A stretch of DNA of 64,000 bases from Halovulum marinum (GTDB taxonomy: Bacteria; Pseudomonadota; Alphaproteobacteria; Rhodobacterales; Rhodobacteraceae), in assembly GCF_009697225.1 (NCBI RefSeq), contig NZ_WIND01000001.1:62001-126000 (forward strand). The letters are read 5' to 3'. Below the pieces are notes generated by a model. That model did not search any database. It was not told the origin of the DNA and saw only the letters and a list, made by a program, of their open reading frames with translations. This document shows positions 57,023 to 64,000 of this stretch, in pieces. Every line of letters starts with the position of its first letter. Positions within the stretch are counted from its first letter, which is position 1. The position numbers and the translations under genes were made by a program.

Positions 57023-58038
57023 GCGTCGCGCAGAATCTGATCCGCTCGGCCCGGTTCCGCGCCGAACGCGAGGCGGACTGGCGCCGGCTGGAGGCGATCG
57101 TCACCAAGGCCGAGCGCCGCGGCCTGAAGGCGCTGGGCTTCGACGAGGCGCAGGCGATGGCGACGCTGTACCGGCAGGCGATGGCGTCGCTGTCGATGGC
57201 GCGCGAGATCAGCCTGGACCGGGCGCTGCTGGCCTATCTGGAGGCGCTGTGCGCGCGCGCCTACCTGGCGGTGTATGCCCCGCAGGAGCGGCTGGGCGGC
57301 ATGATCGGCCGGCTGCTGGTGGTCGGCATTCCCGGCGCGGCGCGGCGGCTGTTCCCGCTGATCCTGATTTCCTACGCGATCATGGCGCTGGGCGGGCTGG
57401 CGGGCTGGATGCTGTTCCAGAACGATCCCACCTGGTACGACACGCTGATGCCGGCCGGAATGGCCGGCGGCCGCGGCCTGGAGTCCAGCCGCGAGGAGCT
57501 GCTGGCGGTGATCTATTCCGGGCAGGAGGCGCAGTCCGGACAGCTGGCGGCGTTCGCCTCGGTGCTGTTCTCGCACAATGCGCGGATCGCGATCCTGATC
57601 TTCTCGCTCGGGGTGCTGGCCTGCGTGCCGGGCACAGTCCTGACCTTCCTGAACGGGCTGACGATAGGCGCGTTCGTGGCGCTGCACGCCGATCGCGGGC
57701 TGCTCTACGACATCGTCGCCTGGCTGTCGATCCACGGCGTGACCGAGCTGTCGGCGGTGGTGATCGCCTGCGCCGGCGGGCTGCACCTGGGCCAGGCGGT
57801 GCTGTTCCCGGGCGAGGTGCGCCGCCGCGACGCGCTGCGCCGCAACGCCCGCGACGCGGTCAAGCTGGCGCTGCTGGCGGCGCTGATGCTGGTCGTCGCC
57901 GCGGCGCTGGAAGGTTTCGGGCGGCAGCTGATCCAGGACCCCGGCGCGCGGCTCCGCACCGGGCTGGCGATCGGCGCGCTGTGGGTCGTCTGGCTCGGCC
58001 TGTCGGGCCGCGGCCGCGCCGGGCGGGGCCTGACATGA
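57019..58038 (+). CDS. SpoIIM-family (stage II sporulation protein M-like) membrane protein
   Basis: A 339-residue integral membrane protein with a cytoplasmic helical N-terminus (RFRAEREADWRRLEAIVTK) and five or so membrane helices. The DUF95/SpoIIM motif region LFSHNARIAILIFSLGVLAC, then GTVLTFLNGLTIGAFVALH and a late SIHGVTELSAVVIACAGGL, is clear. This organism is not a spore former by context; SpoIIM-like proteins are frequent in MoxR-DUF58-RDD clusters. The start is an ATGA overlap with the DUF58 gene. Confidence 0.85.
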   Translation: MSVAQNLIRSARFRAEREADWRRLEAIVTKAERRGLKALGFDEAQAMATLYRQAMASLSMAREISLDRALLAYLEALCARAYLAVYAPQERLGGMIGRLLVVGIPGAARRLFPLILISYAIMALGGLAGWMLFQNDPTWYDTLMPAGMAGGRGLESSREELLAVIYSGQEAQSGQLAAFASVLFSHNARIAILIFSLGVLACVPGTVLTFLNGLTIGAFVALHADRGLLYDIVAWLSIHGVTELSAVVIACAGGLHLGQAVLFPGEVRRRDALRRNARDAVKLALLAALMLVVAAALEGFGRQLIQDPGARLRTGLAIGALWVVWLGLSGRGRAGRGLT

Positions 58039-58985
58039 GCCGCGACGGCGCCCCCGGCCGCGCCCGCCCCGGCCGCGCCCGCCCCGGTGGTGCCGAGCGC
58101 CGGCTGCTGGTCGAGATCCTGCCGCCCGAGGGCGTGCCGATCCGCTTCGAGGTCGCCGGGCTGGGCGCGCGCACCGTGGCGCAGATCGCCGACATCCTGG
58201 TTACCTTCGCGGTGCTGGTGGTGCTGATGGCGGTGCTGTTCCTGTCCGATCTGGTGTCGCTGGAGGCGGTGATCGCGATCGGCGCACTGCTGTTCTTCGC
58301 GATCCGCGTGCCCTACTACGTTCTGACCGAGACGCTGATGAACGGCCAGACCTGGGGCAAGCGGCTGACCGGTCTGCGGGTGATCGCCGCCGACGGGCGG
58401 TCGCTGACGGCGCACGCGGTCACCGTGCGCAACCTGCTGAAAGAGATGGAGATCTTCATCCCCGGCACGCTGCTGCTGGCGACCACCTCGCTGGACCGGC
58501 TGACGGTGATCCTGCTGCTGGGCTGGATCGGCATCCTGCTGGCGGTGCCGCTGACCAACGCCCACCGCCAGCGCCTGGGCGACATCCTGGCCGGAACCTA
58601 CGTGGTGATGCTGCCCACGCCGGTGCTGCTGCCCGATCTGGCCGAGCAACCGGTGGCCGACGCCGCCTACCGCTTCCTGCCGCACCACCTGGACCACTAC
58701 GGCCGCTACGAGCTGCAGACGCTCGAGGCGCTGCTGCAGGTCGACGCCGGTGCGCTGAGCCGGATCGCCGCCGAGCGGCACCGCGCCAACCTGCGCAAGG
58801 TCGCCGAAACGATCTCGCGCCGGATCGGCTATGAGACACATGTGCCGGAAGCGGATACCGAGGGCTTCCTGCTGGCGTTCTACCGCACCCAGCGCGCCTA
58901 CCTCGAGAACCGCAAGCTGTTCGGCGACGCGCGCGAGGACAAGTTCCATCGCGACACCGACGGCAGCGGCGGCGCGCGCGGCTGA
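58035..58985 (+). CDS. RDD-family membrane protein
   Basis: A 316-residue protein. After an Arg/Gly/Pro tail (GAPGRARPGRARPGGAERR) comes an RDD domain with three or four membrane helices. The motif AQIADILVTFAVLVVLMAVL carries the Asp, and NGQTWGKRLTGLRVIAADGR is the second hallmark. RLGDILAGTYVVML ends the domain. A long soluble C-terminal helical part (about 110 residues) follows. RDD proteins are proposed transporters or membrane organisers. The start overlaps SpoIIM by ATGA. Confidence 0.85.
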   Translation: MSRDGAPGRARPGRARPGGAERRLLVEILPPEGVPIRFEVAGLGARTVAQIADILVTFAVLVVLMAVLFLSDLVSLEAVIAIGALLFFAIRVPYYVLTETLMNGQTWGKRLTGLRVIAADGRSLTAHAVTVRNLLKEMEIFIPGTLLLATTSLDRLTVILLLGWIGILLAVPLTNAHRQRLGDILAGTYVVMLPTPVLLPDLAEQPVADAAYRFLPHHLDHYGRYELQTLEALLQVDAGALSRIAAERHRANLRKVAETISRRIGYETHVPEADTEGFLLAFYRTQRAYLENRKLFGDAREDKFHRDTDGSGGARG

Positions 58986-59126
58986 TCCCGGCGGAGCAGG
59001 CCGCCGCCGGCATCCGGTAGCGGCCGACCGGTTTGCAACGCTGCGCCGGGCGGCGTCGCAAGACGTTTGAACCGCCGCGCGGGCAGTGCTACCAATCTGA
59101 ACGGGCTGGATTTTGAGGGATGTGGG

Positions 59127-59918
59127 ATGGCGGATGCCCCGTTTCGGCCGCCGCTGGGAATCGGGCGGCTGGTAACATCGACCTTCGGGTTGCTTCTGCG
59201 CCATGCGCCGCTGTTCCTGGCGATCTCGCTGATCCCGTCGGTGGGGCAGGCGGCGCTGCAGCTGTTCGCCTATCCGACCGATTTCGGCGACATCGCCGCG
59301 GGCGAGCCGGCCACGCTGTACCTGACGCGGGTGTTCGCGGTGATCGGCATCTCGCTGATCATCAGCCTGCTGACGATGGGCGCGATCACCATGGCCGCCT
59401 ATGACGTGCGGCTGGGCAATCCGGTGCGCGTCGGCCGCTATCTGACGCGCACGCTGGGCGCGGCGCCGGCGATCGTCGTGCTGGGCCTGCTGCTGTACGT
59501 GGCGATGGGCTTCGGCTTCCTGCTGCTGGTCCTGCCCGGGCTCTACCTGATGGCGCGCTACTGGGTGATGGCCCCGGCGATCCTGGTCGAGCGCGCCGGG
59601 TTTCGCGGCCTGGGCCGCGCCGCCGAGCTGACCCAGGGCTACCGTTGGCCGATCCTAGGCGCAGGGGTGCTGATGTTCGTGGTCGTCATCCTGATCTCGA
59701 TCGGGCTGGCGGAGGCGCTGGGCGTCGCCGCGGGCCCGAACGCCTTCGGCACGACGGCGATGCTGTCGCCGGGCTATACCGTGGTGCTGCTGGTGCAGGC
59801 GCTGACCGCGGCGATCCAGATCACCCTGCTGTCGATCTTCACCGCCCTGCTCTACGCGCGGCTGCGCGAGATCAAGGAGGGTCTGGGCATGGAGGACCTG
59901 GCGGCGGTCTTCGCGTGA
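59127..59918 (+). CDS. multi-pass membrane protein, YciC-like
   Basis: A 263-residue integral membrane protein with about six helices, resembling the YciC/GlpQ-type membrane domain superfamily: start RLVTSTFGLLLRHAPLFLAI, centre VLPGLYLMARYWVMAPAILV, then RGLGRAAELTQGYRWPILGA. No catalytic motif is seen. The ATG follows TTTTGAGGGATGTGGG. It is separated by 141 bases from the RDD gene and coupled to the next gene by GTGA, so the pair may be a separate transcription unit. Confidence 0.65.
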   Translation: MADAPFRPPLGIGRLVTSTFGLLLRHAPLFLAISLIPSVGQAALQLFAYPTDFGDIAAGEPATLYLTRVFAVIGISLIISLLTMGAITMAAYDVRLGNPVRVGRYLTRTLGAAPAIVVLGLLLYVAMGFGFLLLVLPGLYLMARYWVMAPAILVERAGFRGLGRAAELTQGYRWPILGAGVLMFVVVILISIGLAEALGVAAGPNAFGTTAMLSPGYTVVLLVQALTAAIQITLLSIFTALLYARLREIKEGLGMEDLAAVFA

Positions 59919-60670
59919 GCGGGCTGGATCTGCGGCAGCTGGCGTCCGACGGCGCTGCGATCCTGCTGCGGCACGGCCGCCGGGCCGGGCTGGACCTGCT
60001 GGCGCTGGGCGTCGGAATGATCACCGCCGAGGCGCTGCTGGTCCCGGAACGCTTCGTCGCCGCACGCACCGGCGCCGCCGAAGGCTGGCCGCTGTCGATC
60101 CTGCTCGACCCGTTCCTGCTGCTGCACGAGGCCGGCTTCGCGCTGCTGTTCGGCGCCGCCTGCCTGCGCATTGCCGACGACATGGGCGGCGCCGCGGGGC
60201 GGCCCACCGGCGGGCGGCTGCGCCGCAACGCGGTGCCGCTGATCGTGACGATGATCGCGCTGGGCTACCTGTCCTATTTCGCGCTGCTGCTGGTGATCCT
60301 GCCGGCGCTGCTGCTGGCCGCGGCCACCACCACCGCCTATCCGGCGATCCTGGTCGAGGACCGCGGCTGGGCCGGGCTGCGCCGCAGCATCGCGCAGTGC
60401 CTGCCGCATCTGTTCCGGCTGACGGCGGCCTGGGCGGTGGTGTTCCTGCCGTTCCTGTTCGTGCTGTTCGCGATGATCCCCGAAGCCCCGGCCGAGACCG
60501 GCGCCGAGACCCCGGTCGAGGCCCGCGCCGCCGTACTGTGGGTTTCGAGCCTGGGGATGGAGGTGGTGCAGACGCTGCTGAACCTGGCCAGCCTGGGGCT
60601 GATCATGGCCGCCTACCGGCAGCTGGGCCCCGACGGCGACGCGCGGCAGCTGAACGACGTCTTCGAATGA
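59915..60670 (+). CDS. multi-pass membrane protein, relative of the preceding gene
   Basis: A 251-residue integral membrane protein with about six helices. It shares the layout and the middle pattern of its upstream neighbour (LLLVILPALLLAAATTTAYP, AILVEDRGWAGLRRSIAQCL against AILVERAGFRGLGRAAELTQ), so the two are probably ancient paralogs. The start is a GTG in a GTGA overlap. A hairpin follows the stop and separates it from the convergent parC. Function unknown. Confidence 0.65.
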   Translation: MSGLDLRQLASDGAAILLRHGRRAGLDLLALGVGMITAEALLVPERFVAARTGAAEGWPLSILLDPFLLLHEAGFALLFGAACLRIADDMGGAAGRPTGGRLRRNAVPLIVTMIALGYLSYFALLLVILPALLLAAATTTAYPAILVEDRGWAGLRRSIAQCLPHLFRLTAAWAVVFLPFLFVLFAMIPEAPAETGAETPVEARAAVLWVSSLGMEVVQTLLNLASLGLIMAAYRQLGPDGDARQLNDVFE

Positions 60671-60693
60671 CCGCCCGCCGCCGGGACGGGCGG
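60671..60693. terminator. hairpin between convergent membrane protein gene and parC
   Basis: CCGCCCG (60671-60677) and CGGGCGG (60687-60693) form a 7-bp stem with a nine-base loop, right after the stop codon and nine bases from the parC stop. No U-tract. Confidence 0.4.
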
Positions 60694-60701
60694 CGCCGGC
60701 G

Positions 60702-62984
60702 CTAGAGGCCGTCGCCGCCGTTGAACCTGGTGTCCCGCGGGAAGCCGCGCGGCGCCATCCGCCCGGCGCCGGCGCGCTTGCCGATCCAGTCGTCCAGCGC
60801 GGTTTCGGTCCGGGTGCGCCCGGCCGGGTCCTTCCAGCTCAGCCCGTCGGCCAGATCGAACGTGGTCACGTCCGACAGCCCCGAGGCGCTGGGGTCCAGC
60901 GGCGCCGACGAGGCCGGCACCTTCTGCAGGCGCACGCCCTTGCCGCGGGTCATTTCAGGCAGTTCGGCCAGCGGGAAGATCAGCACCTTCTTGTTGCGGC
61001 CCACGGTGGCGACATGGTCACCCCGCACCGCCTTGCAGGCCACCGCGACCACGCCCGGCTTCAGGTTCAGCACCTGCTTGCCGGCGCGGGTCTGGGCGAC
61101 CACCTCGTCCTCGGGCACGACGAAGCCGTCGCCGGCGCTGGAGGCGACGATCAGCCGGCGGCCCGGCCGGTGCACGAACAGCGCCAGCGGCTCGACCTCG
61201 TTGGGCAGATCGACGATCAGACGCACCGGCTCGCCCATGCCGCGGCCGCCGGGCAGGTTGCTGGCGGGCAGCGTGTAGAACCGGCCGTTGGCGCCGAACA
61301 GCAGCACCTTGTCGGTGGTCTCGGCGTGGAAGATGTAGGCCGGGCCGTCGCCGTCCTTGAACTTCAGCTCCGAGTCCAGCGCGATATGGCCCTTCATGGC
61401 GCGGATCCAGCCCATCTTCGAGCAGACCACGGTGATCGGCTCGCGCTCGATCATCGCCTCCAGCGGCACCTCCTCGGCCTCGGGGGCCTCGGCGATCAGG
61501 GTGCGGCGCGCGCCGCCGGTGGCCTTGGCGCCGAAGGTCTTGCGCACCTCGCGCAGCTGGTCGGTGATGCGGTCCCACTGCAGCGCCTCGTCGGCCAGCA
61601 GCGCGGTCAGATCCTCGGCCTCTCCGACCAGATCGTCGCGCTCGCGCCGCAGCTCTATCTCCTCGAGCTTGCGCAGAGAGCGCAGGCGCATGTTCAGGAT
61701 CGCCTCGGCCTGCACGTCCGAAAGCTGGAACTCCGCCATCATCACCGGCTTGGGCTGGTCCTCGGTGCGGATGATCTCGATCACCCGGTCGAGGTTGAGG
61801 AAGGCGATCAAGTAGCCTTCCAGCACCTCGAGCCGGTTGGCGATCTTGTCCAGCCGGTGCTGCGAGCGGCGCTGCAGCACCTCGCGCCGGTGGTCGAGGA
61901 AGGCGCGCAGCACCTCCTTCAGCGAGCAGACCTTCGGCGTCTTGCCGTCGATCAGCACGTTCATGTTCAGCGAAAAGCGCGTCTCCAGGTCGGACTGGCG
62001 GAACAGCGTCTCCATCAGCACGCTCGGCTCGACGGTGCGGGCCCGCGGCTCCAGGACGATGCGCACGTCCTCGGCGCTTTCGTCGCGGATGTCGGCCAGG
62101 ATCGGGATCTTCCGGGCGGTGATCAGCTCGGCGACCTTCTCGATCAGCTTCGACTTGGGCACCTGATACGGGATCTCGGTGACGACGATCTGCCACTGGC
62201 CGCGGCCCAGATCCTCGACCTGCCAGCGGGCGCGCACGCGCATCGCGCCGCGGCCGGTGCGGTAGGCCTCGGCGATCCCCGCCCGGCTTTCGACCAGCAC
62301 GCCGCCGGTGGGGAAATCGGGGCCGGGAATGTAGTTCAGCAGCGTCTCGTCGCGCGCGTCCGGCGTCTTGATCAGGTGCAGGCAGGCGCCGACCAGCTCG
62401 TCGATGTTGTGCGGCGGGATGTTGGTCGCCATCCCCACCGCGATCCCGCTGGAGCCGTTCGCCAGCAGGTTCGGGAACGCGGCGGGCAGCACCACCGGCT
62501 CGTGCTCGGAGCCGTCGTAGTTCGGGCGGAAATCGACCGCGTCCTCGGTCAGCCCGTCCATCAGCGCGAAGGCGGCGGCGGTCGAGCGGGCCTCGGTGTA
62601 GCGGGCGGCGGCGGGGTTGTCGCCGTCGATGTTGCCGAAGTTGCCCTGCCCGTCCACCAGCGGGTAGCGCATGGCGAAGTCCTGCGCCAGCCGGGCCAGC
62701 GCGTCGTAGATCGCCTGGTCGCCGTGCGGGTGGTAGTTCCCCATCACCTCGCCGGTGATCTTGGCGCATTTGCGGAACGGACCGTTCGGCTCCAGCTTCA
62801 GGGTCCGCATGGTATAAAGGATGCGGCGATGCACCGGTTTCAGCCCGTCGCGGGCGTCGGGCAGCGCGCGATCGGTGATCGTGGACAGCGCATAGGTCAG
62901 ATAGCGGTCGCCCAGCGCCCGCCGCAACGGCTCGCTGAGATTGCCCATGTCCGGTATTTCGGGGTCGTCAGTCACATCAACCAT
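60702..62984 (-). CDS. parC: DNA topoisomerase IV subunit A
   Basis: Breaks and rejoins DNA in chromosome decatenation, together with ParE. The 760-residue protein has the quinolone-region start [20 protein letters not shown] and [19 protein letters not shown]. The catalytic tyrosine is residue 129 in [11 protein letters not shown], where GyrA instead has AAMRYTE. The C-terminal beta-pinwheel lacks a GyrA-box (QRRGGKG), which supports ParC over GyrA. The length is normal for alphaproteobacterial ParC. Position 80-85 region residues look wild type. Confidence 0.94.
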   Translation of the reverse strand: MVDVTDDPEIPDMGNLSEPLRRALGDRYLTYALSTITDRALPDARDGLKPVHRRILYTMRTLKLEPNGPFRKCAKITGEVMGNYHPHGDQAIYDALARLAQDFAMRYPLVDGQGNFGNIDGDNPAAARYTEARSTAAAFALMDGLTEDAVDFRPNYDGSEHEPVVLPAAFPNLLANGSSGIAVGMATNIPPHNIDELVGACLHLIKTPDARDETLLNYIPGPDFPTGGVLVESRAGIAEAYRTGRGAMRVRARWQVEDLGRGQWQIVVTEIPYQVPKSKLIEKVAELITARKIPILADIRDESAEDVRIVLEPRARTVEPSVLMETLFRQSDLETRFSLNMNVLIDGKTPKVCSLKEVLRAFLDHRREVLQRRSQHRLDKIANRLEVLEGYLIAFLNLDRVIEIIRTEDQPKPVMMAEFQLSDVQAEAILNMRLRSLRKLEEIELRRERDDLVGEAEDLTALLADEALQWDRITDQLREVRKTFGAKATGGARRTLIAEAPEAEEVPLEAMIEREPITVVCSKMGWIRAMKGHIALDSELKFKDGDGPAYIFHAETTDKVLLFGANGRFYTLPASNLPGGRGMGEPVRLIVDLPNEVEPLALFVHRPGRRLIVASSAGDGFVVPEDEVVAQTRAGKQVLNLKPGVVAVACKAVRGDHVATVGRNKKVLIFPLAELPEMTRGKGVRLQKVPASSAPLDPSASGLSDVTTFDLADGLSWKDPAGRTRTETALDDWIGKRAGAGRMAPRGFPRDTRFNGGDGL

Positions 62985-63090
62985 AGATGTGGTGATAGCC
63001 GCGGAATCGGATCTGGTCCAGAGGATCCTGCCGCTTCCGCGGCGCGGCGCCCGGCGGCGGCATCTTCCCGCCGGGCGCGCGCGGGTCCGC

Positions 63091-63288
63091 TCAGGCGGCC
63101 AGCAGCGCCTGCACCAGCGGCAGGACCAGGCCGGCGGCGATGCCGGACAGCATCAGCCCGCGCAGCAGCGCGCGCCGACCGCGGGTGCGCCGGTGCAGAC
63201 GCTCGGCCGCCTCGGCCTGGTCGATCGCCTCGCGCGCCAGGCGCGAAAGCTGGTGAACGTTGTCGGGGGTGCTGACTGCTGTACTCAT
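63091..63288 (-). CDS. small single-span membrane protein
   Basis: A 65-residue protein with a charged, helical N-terminus ([20 protein letters not shown]) and a C-terminal membrane segment ([20 protein letters not shown]). It has a Ser/Thr start ([10 protein letters not shown]). No family is recognised. The compact layout and good start make it credible despite its size. The longer open frame that extends upstream is not coding-like. It lies upstream of parC on the same strand, with about 105 bases between them. Confidence 0.55.
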   Translation of the reverse strand: MSTAVSTPDNVHQLSRLAREAIDQAEAAERLHRRTRGRRALLRGLMLSGIAAGLVLPLVQALLAA

Positions 63289-63508
63289 TGCCTCGGTTCT
63301 CCGGTTACGGTCGCCAGGATTGGCTGCCGCCGACCGTGGCAGACTCTGCTGAACGCAAGGTAAATGCGCGCGTAAGTTAAGCGCGGGCGGCCGGCGGGCG
63401 CGTGCCGCCGGTCTCGGCCCCGCCGCGCCGAAGGGGGATTGAACCGCCGCCACCGCGCCGCTACCACCGCGGCGGCGCCGACCGGGCGCCGGAACGGGCG
63501 GACGAATC

Positions 63509-64000
63509 ATGAGCCGGAAGACCGTACTGATCACCGGATGCTCGTCGGGCATCGGCCAGGACGCGGCGCACGGGCTGGCGGCGCGCGGCTGGCGCGTGTT
63601 CGCCACCTGCCGCAAGGATGCCGACTGCGCCCGGCTGCGCGACGCGGGGCTGGAGAGCTTCCGCCTCGACTACGCCGACGAGGACAGCCTGGCCGCGGCG
63701 GTCGACGAGACCCTGGCGCGCACCGGCGGCACGCTGGACGCGCTGTTCAACAACGGCGCCTACGCGATCCCCGGGCTGGCCCAGGACCTGCCCCGCGACG
63801 CGCTGCGCGCGATCTTCGAGACCAACCTGTTCGGCCAGTTCGACCTGATCAACCGGCTGATGCCGACCTTCCGCGCGCAAGGCCACGGGCGGGTGGTCAA
63901 CAACTCGTCGGTGCTGGGGCTGATCGCGCTGCGCGCCCGCGGCGCCTACATCTCGTCCAAGTTCGCGATGGAGGGGCTGACCGACGTCTACCGGCTGGAG
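63509..64000 (+). CDS. short-chain dehydrogenase/reductase, cut by the window end
   Basis: The first 164 codons of an NAD(P)-dependent SDR. The nucleotide loop is VLITGCSSGIGQDAAHGLAA, the NAG-type motif is FNNGAYAIPG, and the catalytic set is NNSSVLGLIALRARGAYISS with YxxxK (YISSK). Members with CSSGIG in place of the GASxGIG start are common among retinol-dehydrogenase-like or YbbO-type SDRs. The 3' third is outside the window. Confidence 0.85.
   Translation, partial: MSRKTVLITGCSSGIGQDAAHGLAARGWRVFATCRKDADCARLRDAGLESFRLDYADEDSLAAAVDETLARTGGTLDALFNNGAYAIPGLAQDLPRDALRAIFETNLFGQFDLINRLMPTFRAQGHGRVVNNSSVLGLIALRARGAYISSKFAMEGLTDVYRLE

Overview
The window is a high-GC bacterial chromosome segment, most likely from an alphaproteobacterium of the Rhodobacterales (Rhodobacteraceae-like). 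The evidence is a class I lysyl-tRNA synthetase, a glpSTPQUV-type glycerol importer with glpD and glpR, a leuA leader peptide, a TGATG/ATGA/GTGA style of translational coupling, and the ribE-ribBA-ribH-nusB order. No species can be named from the sequence alone. Genes are dense, and most intergenic gaps are short and GC-rich.

Layout. 0-3.5 kb: DUF4864 protein, lysK, TerB-like protein and a membrane-anchored hypothetical. 3.5-12.2 kb: the glycerol module on the minus strand (glpD-glpS-glpT-glpP-glpQ-glpU-glpV), closed by a UUCG hairpin, with divergent glpR; the gap between glpD and glpR holds two candidate operators. 12.3-15.6 kb: a four-gene polar amino acid type ABC importer. 15.6-20.6 kb: a decayed mobile-element island carrying the wreck of a giant polyvalent protein gene (frameshifted, with a 672-bp in-frame tandem duplication). 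It abuts the 3' end of tRNA-Ala(CGC) at 20.6 kb. 20.9-28.1 kb: peroxiredoxin, DM13 protein, gltX, small metallopeptidase, TylF-like methyltransferase, nadE and an 18-repeat MORN protein.

28.1-33.3 kb is an accessory stretch with two relic genes (a class I methyltransferase and an FeS-type photolyase), single-gene enzymes, and an ArsR-SRPBCC pair with a readable promoter and operators. 33.2-37.3 kb: leuA preceded by a leucine-rich leader peptide, then a secreted hydrolase, a STAS-like protein and a sulfotransferase. 37.5-43.2 kb: the elongasome operon mreB-mreC-mreD-mrdA-rodA. 43.2-48.7 kb: ghrA and a KpsC/OPX/KpsS capsule block. 48.8-52.7 kb: riboflavin genes plus nusB, interrupted by a compositionally distinct beta-propeller-like gene. 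52.8-60.7 kb: a MoxR/DUF58/SpoIIM/RDD membrane cluster. 60.7-64 kb: parC, a 65-residue membrane protein and the start of an SDR gene cut by the window edge.

The observations most worth following are five. The two glycerol-importer ATPases carry complementary defects that predict one working ATP site. A giant polyvalent protein remnant sits beside tRNA-Ala. leuA has an attenuator-like leader. The ArsR promoter has two operator palindromes. A foreign-looking gene is embedded in the riboflavin operon, next to a RibBA whose GTP cyclohydrolase half lacks its zinc cysteines. All family assignments come from reading motifs and sequence patterns; no database search was run.
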